Assembly (NCBI RefSeq): GCF_019511345.1
Contig: NZ_JAEUAK010000003.1
Location: forward strand, 434,001-498,000
Direction: 5' to 3'
From: Rhizobium mesosinicum
GTDB lineage: Bacteria; Pseudomonadota; Alphaproteobacteria; Rhizobiales; Rhizobiaceae
Length of the DNA stretch: 64,000 nucleotides
Shown: positions 8,408 to 15,857 of the stretch, in pieces
Layout: every line of letters begins with the position of its first letter
Position numbering within the stretch: the stretch's first letter is position 1
Translations under genes and position numbers: made by a program
Notes under the pieces: generated by a model
What the model was told of the DNA's origin: nothing
The model's database searches: none
The model's input: only the letters and a program-made list of their open reading frames with translations

Positions 8408-9523
8408 TCACTTCTTCGCGGCCTGAGCGGCGTACATGTAGCTGTCATAGCTGTACTCGGCGACACGGAACCATTCAAAGCTCTCGTCGCGGAACTTCTT
8501 CCAGCCCGGATAGATCTTCGCCCAAGTCGGATGCTTCTGGCTGTACTCACCGTAGAGTTCGAAGGAAGCCTTGTAGGCGGCGTCCATCACGTCGCGCGGA
8601 AGGGGGCGCAGTTTGACGCCCTTGCCGACGAGCGAGCGGATCGCTGCGGTATTCTTGACGTCGTAGAGCGCCTGCATGTTGACGTTCGCCGCCTTGCAGG
8701 CAACGTCAAGAGCCGCCTTATAGGTGTCAGGCAACCCTTCATACTGCGCTTTGTTGATGAAGAAGTGGATGGTCAGGCCGCCTTCCCAATAGGCCGGGTA
8801 ATAATAGTTCTGGGCGATCTGGTAGAAGCCGAGCTTCTCGTCGTCATAAGGGCCGATCCACTCGGCAGCGTCTATCGTGCCACGTTCGAGCGCAGGGTAG
8901 ATGTCGCCACCCGGAAGCTGCTGGGGGACGACGCCGAGACGCGACATGACTTCGCCGGCAACGCCTGCGATACGCATTTTGACGCCTTTCAGATCGGCGA
9001 CCGACTTGATCTCCTTGCGGAACCAGCCGCCCATCTGGGCGCCGGTCGCGCCGCCCGGAATGCCCACGACGCCATAGTCCGACAGGAACTCGTTATAGGC
9101 TTCGTTTCCGCCGCCGTGATAGAGCCAGGCGTTCTGCTGGCGGCCGTTCAGGCCGAAAGGGATTGTGGAGCCAATAGCAAACGTTGGATCCTTGCCCGTG
9201 AAATAGTAGCCGCAGGTATGAGCAAGCTCGACGGTATTGGCCTTGACGGCGTCGATCGCCTGGGCACCCGGCACGAGTTCGCCGGCCTGGAAGACCTGGA
9301 TTTGGAACTTGCCCTCGGTGATCTTGTTGAGCGCGTCGGCCATGACCACGGCACCGCCGTAGATCGTGTCGAGATTGTTGGGGAAACCCGAGGTCAGGCG
9401 CCAGCGCAGCGTCGGCGTGCTTTGGGCGATTGCCGGGGCGGCAAGCGAGGCCCCCGCCACGGTTGCGGCGCCGGCCAGCGCACCTTTCGTCAAAAATCCT
9501 CTGCGGCCTATGTCTCTCGTCAT
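8408..9523 (-). CDS. TRAP transporter substrate-binding protein (DctP/TakP-like)
   Basis: This 371-residue periplasmic protein has an RRGFLTKG Tat-like signal followed by a hydrophobic stretch and the cleavage site AIA-QS (near 33-34). The mature part has DctP-family features: MADALNKITEGKFQIQVFQA, then DIYPALERGTIDAAEWIGP and the PYDDEKLGFY loop typical of the TakP subgroup that binds 2-oxo-monocarboxylates. It is the last gene of the three-gene TRAP set, 70 bases after the large permease. The substrate is inferred as an organic acid; the exact ligand is not settled. Confidence 0.92.
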   Translation of the reverse strand: MTRDIGRRGFLTKGALAGAATVAGASLAAPAIAQSTPTLRWRLTSGFPNNLDTIYGGAVVMADALNKITEGKFQIQVFQAGELVPGAQAIDAVKANTVELAHTCGYYFTGKDPTFAIGSTIPFGLNGRQQNAWLYHGGGNEAYNEFLSDYGVVGIPGGATGAQMGGWFRKEIKSVADLKGVKMRIAGVAGEVMSRLGVVPQQLPGGDIYPALERGTIDAAEWIGPYDDEKLGFYQIAQNYYYPAYWEGGLTIHFFINKAQYEGLPDTYKAALDVACKAANVNMQALYDVKNTAAIRSLVGKGVKLRPLPRDVMDAAYKASFELYGEYSQKHPTWAKIYPGWKKFRDESFEWFRVAEYSYDSYMYAAQAAKK

Positions 9524-9593
9524 GATGCTCCTCCTCTGGGGGTGGCGCGGCCGCGCGCTGCGGCAGCGATCTGGCTATGTGTCGGGCTTGGAA

Positions 9594-11174
9594 TCAGGGA
9601 TTGCTTCCGTTTTGTTCCGGGTTCCCGAAGCTTGGCGTCGGTGATCCGAAATCCGGTGCCGGTGCATCGAAGGCGGGCGGCGCGGTTTCGCCTTCCGACG
9701 GCTCGGCTCCGAACGGTGCTGCCGGTGCGCCGAATGGATTTGCCCCGCCCTCGCCTGGCATTGGAACATTCAGTTCGATCGTCGACGGATCCACAGCCAC
9801 GCGTCCGGACTTGTAATGGGTCACCAGTTGAGGGAACGCGATGACGACGATCACCATCGCCAGCTGTATGCCGAGATAGGGCAGGGCACCCATGTATATC
9901 TGACCGGAGGTGACGGGCTGGATCGTCGTGCCTGTGATCCTGTCCTTATAGGCTCGCGTTGGCGCGACCGAACGCAAATAGAAGAGCGAAAAGCCGAACG
10001 GCGGGTGCATAAACGAGGTCTGCATGTTGATCGCCAGCATCACGCCGAACCAGATCAGGTCGATGCCGAGGCTGTCGGCAACCGGTGCAAGCAACGGAAT
10101 GATGATGAAGGCCAGCTCGAAATAGTCGAGGAAGAAGGCCAGGAAAAAGACGAGCAGGTTCGCTACGATCAGGAAGCCGACTGCGCCACCGGGGATCGAC
10201 GTCATCAGATGCTCGACCCAGACGTGGCCGTTGACGCCGTAGAAGGTCAGCGAGAAGACGCGTGCGCCGAGAAGAATGAAGATGACGAAGGACGACAGTT
10301 TTGCCGTCGCATAAAGCGCCGACTTGATCATCGCGAGATCGAGACGACGGTTGATGGCTGCGAGGGCAAGCGCACCAACCGCGCCCATCGCGCCGCCTTC
10401 CGTCGGCGTTGCAAGGCCGATGAAGATCGTGCCGAGGACGAGGAAGATCAGCACCAGCGGCGGGACGAGCGAGATAATCACGCGCTGCAACAGCTTCCAG
10501 CCCTTGAGTGTGCGCGCCGCCGCGGGCAATGCCGGAACACTCGGCGGGCGAATGATCGACATCGTGATGATGTAGAGGGCATAGGCGGCAACGAGCAGCA
10601 GGCCCGGGATAAGCGCGCCTTTGTACATGTCGCCGACGGAACGACCGAGCTGGTCGGCGAGGATGATCAGGACGAGGCTCGGCGGGATGATTTGCGCCAG
10701 TGTGCCGGAGGCTGCAATCGTCCCGGCGGCGACACGCCGATCATAGCCGTAGCGCAGCATGATCGGTAGCGAAATCAGGCCCATGGAGATAACCGATGCG
10801 GCCACAACGCCAGTGGTGGCTGCAAGGATTGCGCCAACGAAGATAACCGCGAAAGCAAGACCGCCGCGAATAGGGCCGAAGAGCTGGCCGATCGTGTCGA
10901 GCAGGTCCTCGGCCATTCCGCTTCGTTCAAGGATCAAGCCCATGAAGGTGAAGAACGGGATGGCAAGCAGCGTCTCGTTCGACATCTGTCCGAAGATGCG
11001 ATCGGGGATTGCACCGAAAAGATTGACGGGCAGCAGCCCCATTTCGATGCCCACGAAGCCAAAGATGAAGCCGACGAAGGCGAGTGCGAACGCGACCGGA
11101 TAGCCGAGCAGCAGCACCACGATCAGCGACAGAAACATGATCGGTGCTAGGTTTTCCGCAAAGAAAGCAAACAT
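9594..11174 (-). CDS. dctM: TRAP transporter large permease subunit (DctM)
   Basis: This 526-residue membrane protein has the DctM pattern, including PFFTFMGLILERSGMAEDLL, AASGTLAQIIPPSLVLIIL and FIGLATPTEGGAMGAVGALA, with roughly 12 hydrophobic segments. It uses the Na+ gradient with the DctQ and DctP partners to import organic acids. It starts 14 bases after the small permease stop. The unusual part is a C-terminal tail of about 70 residues beyond the last membrane segment, rich in Pro, Ala, Gly and Glu, which the family normally lacks. Confidence 0.93.
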   Translation of the reverse strand: MFAFFAENLAPIMFLSLIVVLLLGYPVAFALAFVGFIFGFVGIEMGLLPVNLFGAIPDRIFGQMSNETLLAIPFFTFMGLILERSGMAEDLLDTIGQLFGPIRGGLAFAVIFVGAILAATTGVVAASVISMGLISLPIMLRYGYDRRVAAGTIAASGTLAQIIPPSLVLIILADQLGRSVGDMYKGALIPGLLLVAAYALYIITMSIIRPPSVPALPAAARTLKGWKLLQRVIISLVPPLVLIFLVLGTIFIGLATPTEGGAMGAVGALALAAINRRLDLAMIKSALYATAKLSSFVIFILLGARVFSLTFYGVNGHVWVEHLMTSIPGGAVGFLIVANLLVFFLAFFLDYFELAFIIIPLLAPVADSLGIDLIWFGVMLAINMQTSFMHPPFGFSLFYLRSVAPTRAYKDRITGTTIQPVTSGQIYMGALPYLGIQLAMVIVVIAFPQLVTHYKSGRVAVDPSTIELNVPMPGEGGANPFGAPAAPFGAEPSEGETAPPAFDAPAPDFGSPTPSFGNPEQNGSNP

Positions 11175-11188
11175 GATGTCGTTCCGCC

Positions 11189-11737
11189 TTAGAGAGTCTG
11201 CGCTTCGGCGTCAGCAAGGGCGATCGCGTCGGGCAAGTCGCCGCGCAAGATCGCTATGCGCTTGATGAGCTCAGAGAGGCCCTGGAGAGCAAGTAGCCCG
11301 AAACCCAGAGGGATCATGGCCCAGACCGGCCAGAGGATAAGGCCACCGGTATTGTTGGATACCTCGCCCGTAGAGAATTTCTCGATGACGCTCGGCCAAG
11401 AGAGGTAGATGGTGATCAAGCAGAAGGGGAAGAGGAAGAAGATCGTGCCGAAAACTTCGATCCAGAGCTGAACCCGGCGGGAGAGGCGACCATAGATCAG
11501 ATCGACCTTCACATGTTCGTTGCTCATCAACGTCCAGGCCGCCGCAACCAGAAAGGCTGCGGAGAAAAGATACCATTGTGCTTCCAGCCACGCATTGGAG
11601 CTCAGATTGAACAGCTTGCGTGTCGTCGCGTTGATCGCGCTGATGAGGACGGCGAGCAACAGTAGCCAGGAAACGGCTTTGCCAAAGAAAGTATTGATCG
11701 CGTCTATCGTACGCGACAGCGTCAAAAGTCCGGCCAT
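11189..11737 (-). CDS. dctQ: TRAP transporter small permease subunit (DctQ)
   Basis: ATG 11737 is chosen because GGGAGGA precedes it; an in-frame extension to 11839 would cross the putative operator. The 182-residue protein has four membrane segments and the DctQ-type features ISAINATTRKLF, SSNAWLEAQWYLFSAAFL and NEHVKVDLIYGRLS. It is the first gene of the TRAP operon, which lies directly downstream of the response regulator on the same strand. Confidence 0.92.
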   Translation of the reverse strand: MAGLLTLSRTIDAINTFFGKAVSWLLLLAVLISAINATTRKLFNLSSNAWLEAQWYLFSAAFLVAAAWTLMSNEHVKVDLIYGRLSRRVQLWIEVFGTIFFLFPFCLITIYLSWPSVIEKFSTGEVSNNTGGLILWPVWAMIPLGFGLLALQGLSELIKRIAILRGDLPDAIALADAEAQTL

Positions 11738-11831
11738 GGAATCCTCCCGAGGCCGCACGAAGCGGCCGCAAAGGACACCTACGAACTGCTTTTTGCAGGC
11801 GCAATATGAGAAAGCGGTAATCTGACGGTCC

Positions 11832-11849
11832 CTACCCACTACTGGGTAG
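11832..11849. promoter_or_regulatory. Perfect CTACCCA-N4-TGGGTAG inverted repeat, candidate response-regulator operator
   Basis: A 7-base perfect dyad with a 4-base spacer sits between the end of the response regulator gene and the TRAP operon, 94 bases before the dctQ start. LuxR/NarL-type regulators bind such short heptamer dyads (NarL heptamers resemble TACCCAT). The most likely reader is the adjacent LuxR-type regulator acting on the TRAP operon. It could also act as a weak stem after the regulator gene. Confidence 0.5.
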
Positions 11850-11854
11850 AGCGC

Positions 11855-12499
11855 TCAAACCGCCGGGTTCAGTCCGTGCTCGATCGCAATACGCGTCAGA
11901 TCAGCCGTTGTGGAAACACCAAGCTTGCGCTTGATCGTCTTGCGATGCGTTTCGACGGTTGCAACCGACAGGTCGAGCAACCCGGCAATCTCCCGGTTGC
12001 TCCGCCCGATGGCAAGATGCGCCAGGATTTCCCGCTCACGCGCCGTGATCGGCAGATCGTTCTCTTTCGTCCGCTTGCCTTGCATAAGAACGTCCGAGAC
12101 GCCGGTGGAAAAATAGGTTCCGCCTGCAGCGACAGTTTCAATCGCCCCAATGATCTCTTCGTTGGGAACGTCCTTGAGGATATAGCCGGAGGCACCTCTG
12201 ACGACCGATGCCGAGATATATTCGCGGCTGTCATGCATCGACAGCATCAGGATTTTCGTCGACGGTGCCGCGTTCTTAAAGATCTCGATCGCGTCAATGC
12301 CACTGATCTGCGGCATGTTGATGTCCAGGAGAACGATATCTGGGGCTTGCCGTGCCGCAATGTCCAAACCCGGTTGAACGGCTCCAGCGGTGCCAACCAC
12401 CTTTATATGCTCGTAGGTTTCGAGGATGGCACGCAGGCCTTCAAGAACAAGCGGGTGATTGTCGACAAGGACGACGGAAATTACAGGTTTTTTGTTCAT
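11855..12499 (-). CDS. LuxR/NarL-family response regulator
   Basis: This 214-residue protein has a receiver domain (residues 7-125) with acidic pocket VDNHP, phosphoacceptor Asp59 in LLDINMP, Ser87 and Lys109. A C-terminal LuxR-type helix-turn-helix (about 150-200) contains ITAREREILAHLAIGRSNRE and VATVETHRKTIKRKLGV. Its start overlaps the histidine kinase stop by 4 bases (ATGA), so the two are translationally coupled. Its position before the TRAP operon and the dyad at 11832-11849 suggest it controls uptake of the TRAP ligand. Confidence 0.93.
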   Translation of the reverse strand: MNKKPVISVVLVDNHPLVLEGLRAILETYEHIKVVGTAGAVQPGLDIAARQAPDIVLLDINMPQISGIDAIEIFKNAAPSTKILMLSMHDSREYISASVVRGASGYILKDVPNEEIIGAIETVAAGGTYFSTGVSDVLMQGKRTKENDLPITAREREILAHLAIGRSNREIAGLLDLSVATVETHRKTIKRKLGVSTTADLTRIAIEHGLNPAV

Positions 12500-13881
12500 G
12501 CTGCCTTCGGCGCTGACGTCGCCGCATTTGCAGATTTCGGGAACATCGCAGTCAATGTCGTGCCCTTCTCATTCGTCTGAACGATCAGAATTCCCCGGAA
12601 ATGCGCCATACGTTCCTGCATGTTTCTAAGCCCCAGTCCCCCCGAGTAATTTGGACTGCGACTTTCGGTTTTTTCAGTGAAACCGATCCCGTTATCAGCA
12701 ATCGACATACGCACGCGTCCCTTCATGCTCCATATCCTGATCGCGACCTCGGAGGCGCCGGCATGTCGCTCGACATTCGATAGAGCTTCCTGTGCTATCC
12801 GATAGAGGGCGGTGTTGGCCTCGGGTTTGAGCGTGTCCGGGCTTGAAGATTCGACCGATACGGAAATCCCCGTCCGCTCTTCGAAGTGGTTTCCAAGCGA
12901 TGTCAAGGCGGCGGTCAGCCCCAGATCATCGAGAACGCGTGGCCGCAATTCATGCGACAGGTCCCTGACTTCCTTGATTGCACCATTCAATGCATCGATT
13001 CCTCGATCGATTGCAGCACCAGCGTCGGCGGCGCTTGCCCTGACCTTTCGAGAGGCGAGATCAAATGCATAGCGGACGCCGATCAGGTTCTGTGAGACAC
13101 CATCGTGCAGTTCTCGGGCCAGTCTTGCCCGCTCTTCTTCCTGCGTGTCGATGATACGCTGCGTGAGCAGTTTCTGTTTTCCGTCGGCCAGCCGCCGTTC
13201 ATGGAGGGTGATCCACATGCAGGTCGCAAAGACCAGGAGAACAGACGGAACAGCAATCAGAGTGACGATGACAAATGTGCGCCTGATGCTCTGCTTGAGG
13301 TCTGCCTTGGCCGCTTCAGTTTGGGAAAAGACATCGTCCAGATAGACCCCTGTGCCGATCATCCAACGCCATTTATCGAGGCCCGCTGCAAAGGAGAGCT
13401 TGTCGGCCATCGATCGGGAAGAAGGCTTTTCCCATTTATATTGGTGTAGCCCCCCGCCTTCCTTCGCTTTGGCGATCAGGTTGGCAATGACCTTGTCGCC
13501 GTCTGGGTCGACAAGATCGAACCAATTGTGCCCCGGCCGGAACGACTGGCGTGGATGGACCACATTGTTGCCGTCGTAGTCGTAGACGAAGAAATACCCG
13601 TCTTGCCCGTAGTCGAGTGAGGTCAATATCTGCCTTACCCGTTCCTTTGCCGCCTCGTCGTCGGGGCCTGCATTGTCGTAGACATCCTTGATCGCCGACA
13701 GGGCAAGATTTGTAAGATTGAGAAGCTCGGTCTCTTTTGCCTTCAACAAATTGCGCTCGAAGGTATCAATGCTGCTCTGGGCCAGATTGGACGACTGCCA
13801 CGTCGTGAATGCCGTTATCAGGGCAATGGTCAGCACCAGTGGAAGGATCGCAAGCGCGAGAATCTGATGACGAAGTTGCAA
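12496..13881 (-). CDS. Cache-domain sensor histidine kinase (NarX/DegS-type catalytic core)
   Basis: This 461-residue protein has a first membrane helix at about 8-28 and a periplasmic single Cache domain at about 30-190, with DYGQDGYFFVYDYDG and WRWMIGTGVYLDDV. A second membrane helix is at about 203-225. The cytoplasmic HisKA_3 dimerisation helix contains the phospho-accepting His259 in RARLARELHDGVSQNLIG, followed by a HATPase domain with NVERHA and DNGIGF. Cache domains of this kind bind small organic acids or amines. It is co-transcribed with the response regulator, next to the TRAP genes, so it probably senses the transported carboxylate. Confidence 0.93.
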   Translation of the reverse strand: MQLRHQILALAILPLVLTIALITAFTTWQSSNLAQSSIDTFERNLLKAKETELLNLTNLALSAIKDVYDNAGPDDEAAKERVRQILTSLDYGQDGYFFVYDYDGNNVVHPRQSFRPGHNWFDLVDPDGDKVIANLIAKAKEGGGLHQYKWEKPSSRSMADKLSFAAGLDKWRWMIGTGVYLDDVFSQTEAAKADLKQSIRRTFVIVTLIAVPSVLLVFATCMWITLHERRLADGKQKLLTQRIIDTQEEERARLARELHDGVSQNLIGVRYAFDLASRKVRASAADAGAAIDRGIDALNGAIKEVRDLSHELRPRVLDDLGLTAALTSLGNHFEERTGISVSVESSSPDTLKPEANTALYRIAQEALSNVERHAGASEVAIRIWSMKGRVRMSIADNGIGFTEKTESRSPNYSGGLGLRNMQERMAHFRGILIVQTNEKGTTLTAMFPKSANAATSAPKAA

Positions 13882-13932
13882 GATAACCGCCTCTCGTAAA
13901 GCGACGAGTTTAGTCTGTCTCGTCCATTCGGC

Positions 13933-14127
13933 TCAAGCTTTGAGTTCGGCGCGTGATAAAGGCGCACAATCTGCACGCCGCGGAACCTGATCACGCCAAC
14001 GACGTCCAGCGCGATCCGACAAACGTTCGAGATGCAGGCGCAGCATGAAGAAGGCGGCTGCCTGGTCGACGAGATTGCCGATCTTTTCCAGGAACTGGTC
14101 TTTATAGGCGAGATGCGTTGAAGTCAT
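13933..14127 (-). CDS. Small hypothetical protein
   Basis: This 64-residue reading frame lies between the kinase and zntB genes on the same strand. The N-terminal half (residues 5-35) reads like a soluble amphipathic helix pair (KDQFLEKIGNLVDQAAAFF); the C-terminal half is Arg-rich. AAGG lies 10 bases before the ATG. I do not recognise a family. It could be real or a chance frame in GC-rich DNA. Confidence 0.35.
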   Translation of the reverse strand: MTSTHLAYKDQFLEKIGNLVDQAAAFFMLRLHLERLSDRAGRRWRDQVPRRADCAPLSRAELKA

Positions 14128-14161
14128 CCGAAGGACCTTCTGGATCTCTGTCTTCCGCTCC

Positions 14162-15190
14162 TCAAAGCCAGTTGATCCGCTTGAGGACCATCAGGGTGGC
14201 AACGGAAATGATCGCAACGAAAGCAACGATGATGATGAAAGCCCATGTATCGTTGACGCCGGGGATGCCGCCGACATTCATGCCGAAAAGACCGGCCACA
14301 ACGCTCGGCGGCAGCAGCAGAGCGGCGAGTGCGGCGAGGCGATTGGAATTGCGGGCTATCCGCTCGCTGATGACCGTCGAGAGATCGTCATGCAGAATGC
14401 CGGTACGGTCGCGGATGGCGTCGAGATATTCGATGAAGCGCATCAGCTTGTCGATGACTTCACGCAAGCGCAGCTTATCACGCTCCTTCAGAAAGGGTGC
14501 GTCGTCGTGCTCGATACGGTTTAAGGCGTCGCGCTGAGGTGCGAGATAGCGCCGAAGCTGCACGGAGCGGCGGCGAAGTTGCTTTAGCCGCTCGCGTACT
14601 TCACTGGCTTCGCCGTGAAAGATCAATTCGTCCAGTTCGTCGACCTCTTCGTCCATTGCGTCGAGCACAGGCTCAAGGTCGCGCACCAGCTTTTCGCTGA
14701 CGAGAGCGAGCAGTTCCCCCGTCTGCTTTGGGCCTTTGCCTTTGTCCAGGGCGAGACGGATATCGCGCAAGGCGGTTATATAATGGCCGCTGTCGCGCAG
14801 GGTTACCAACCTGCGCTGGTCTGCCCATATGTGAAGAGGAACGAGATCGATTTCGGCAGGCCCGTCTTTTGCTCCCTCCGGGGGCGTGGCACAGACGCCG
14901 CGAAGAATAATCAGCAGCCCGTCATCGATGCTTTCGACGCGCGGGCGCGTTTCTTCCTCCAGCAAGGCTTCGGCGACGAGCGGATCGAAGCCGCCTCTCG
15001 TCGCCACCCATTCAGCAGCGGCTGGATGATCACGCTCGAAATGCAGCCAGACGACGCCGTCATCTGGCGCCCATCGACGCACCGCTTCCATGTCAAGGGT
15101 GCGGCAGCCGCCAATTCCGTCAAGGAGCACCGCGAAACGCAAACCCGGCTCTACGCCGTAACTCGCAACGTTCATGGCCTGCTCGTGCAT
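14162..15190 (-). CDS. zntB: CorA-family zinc transporter ZntB
   Basis: ATG 15190 is chosen because GGAGGT is placed 5 bases upstream; the protein then has 342 residues. It has a long acidic/helical cytoplasmic N-terminal funnel and two C-terminal membrane helices. The signature GMNVGGIPGV in the loop before the last helix is typical of ZntB, whereas magnesium CorA has GMNF(E)..P. ZntB proteins move Zn2+, in E. coli with proton coupling. It follows the sarcosine-oxidase-type operon on the same strand after a 145-base gap and is probably independent of it. Confidence 0.88.
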   Translation of the reverse strand: MHEQAMNVASYGVEPGLRFAVLLDGIGGCRTLDMEAVRRWAPDDGVVWLHFERDHPAAAEWVATRGGFDPLVAEALLEEETRPRVESIDDGLLIILRGVCATPPEGAKDGPAEIDLVPLHIWADQRRLVTLRDSGHYITALRDIRLALDKGKGPKQTGELLALVSEKLVRDLEPVLDAMDEEVDELDELIFHGEASEVRERLKQLRRRSVQLRRYLAPQRDALNRIEHDDAPFLKERDKLRLREVIDKLMRFIEYLDAIRDRTGILHDDLSTVISERIARNSNRLAALAALLLPPSVVAGLFGMNVGGIPGVNDTWAFIIIVAFVAIISVATLMVLKRINWL

Positions 15191-15335
15191 GAGTACCTCC
15201 AGCCGCCGACCGATACCGGCGCGCGCTATCAGAACGCTATTGGTACGAAGTCGAATTTTCAACAGCAGAGAAACTGAAGCTGTTGCTGCGAAAGCGATTT
15301 CGCTGATGAAGACCGCGGTTTACCAGTTAGGCCTG

Positions 15336-15857
15336 TCAGGCTGCTGCGGCGCGTTCGAGCATCTCATATAGATCCTCGGCAAAACTGCGCAGCACCGTGA
15401 TTTCGAAAGCTGTCGCCTGCGTGCGCGTCAACTGGACGGAGACATGCCCGAAAAGGGTGACGGCCGATTGGCCGATGGGGAAGGAGGCGGGGTCGAGATC
15501 GACTGCCGTTCCTTGCAGGAGCAGGTCGGCAGCGCGTGGACCGGAAAGGGCAAAGCGGATCCGCCCATGGCTCTGGTCGCAGACGAAACCTCCGCCTCTC
15601 AGACGATCGGCAAGCAGCGCGATACGCGAAGGCGGCAGGCTGTCATCGCCTGTTATGTACCATTGCTGATAACCGGCCGGCCGCACGCTGCTCGCGGCCA
15701 GTCCAACGGCAGCGAGCGCGCTGGCGAGGCTATCGCCATCGATTGCGCCCACGACATGCAGGAGATGGCCTTCCGGCAGCGGCTCCAGCCGGATGCCAGG
15801 GCCTTCGACCGTCGTCTTGCCGGCAAGGGCGGGTCTGTGTTCGGGACGTTCAGGCAT
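15336..15857 (-). CDS. soxG: Sarcosine oxidase gamma-type subunit (SoxG; probable N-methylglutamate dehydrogenase subunit MgdD)
   Basis: This 173-residue protein belongs to the SoxG family, a small GcvT-like folate-fold subunit of heterotetrameric sarcosine oxidase. It has FALSGPRAADLLLQGTAVDL and GHVSVQLTRTQATAFEI, followed by RSFAEDLYEMLE near the end. The start overlaps the alpha subunit stop by 8 bases. The same four-subunit set is reused as N-methylglutamate dehydrogenase in the methylamine pathway, and the neighbouring mgs and gmaS genes favour that role. Sarcosine oxidase itself is the alternative. Confidence 0.88.
   Translation of the reverse strand: MPERPEHRPALAGKTTVEGPGIRLEPLPEGHLLHVVGAIDGDSLASALAAVGLAASSVRPAGYQQWYITGDDSLPPSRIALLADRLRGGGFVCDQSHGRIRFALSGPRAADLLLQGTAVDLDPASFPIGQSAVTLFGHVSVQLTRTQATAFEITVLRSFAEDLYEMLERAAAA

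Noticed and set aside
9816..10769. A 317-codon plus-strand frame opposite the TRAP large permease
   Set aside because: Composition is almost entirely Arg, Asp, Glu, Gln and His, an antisense artefact of a hydrophobic coding sequence.
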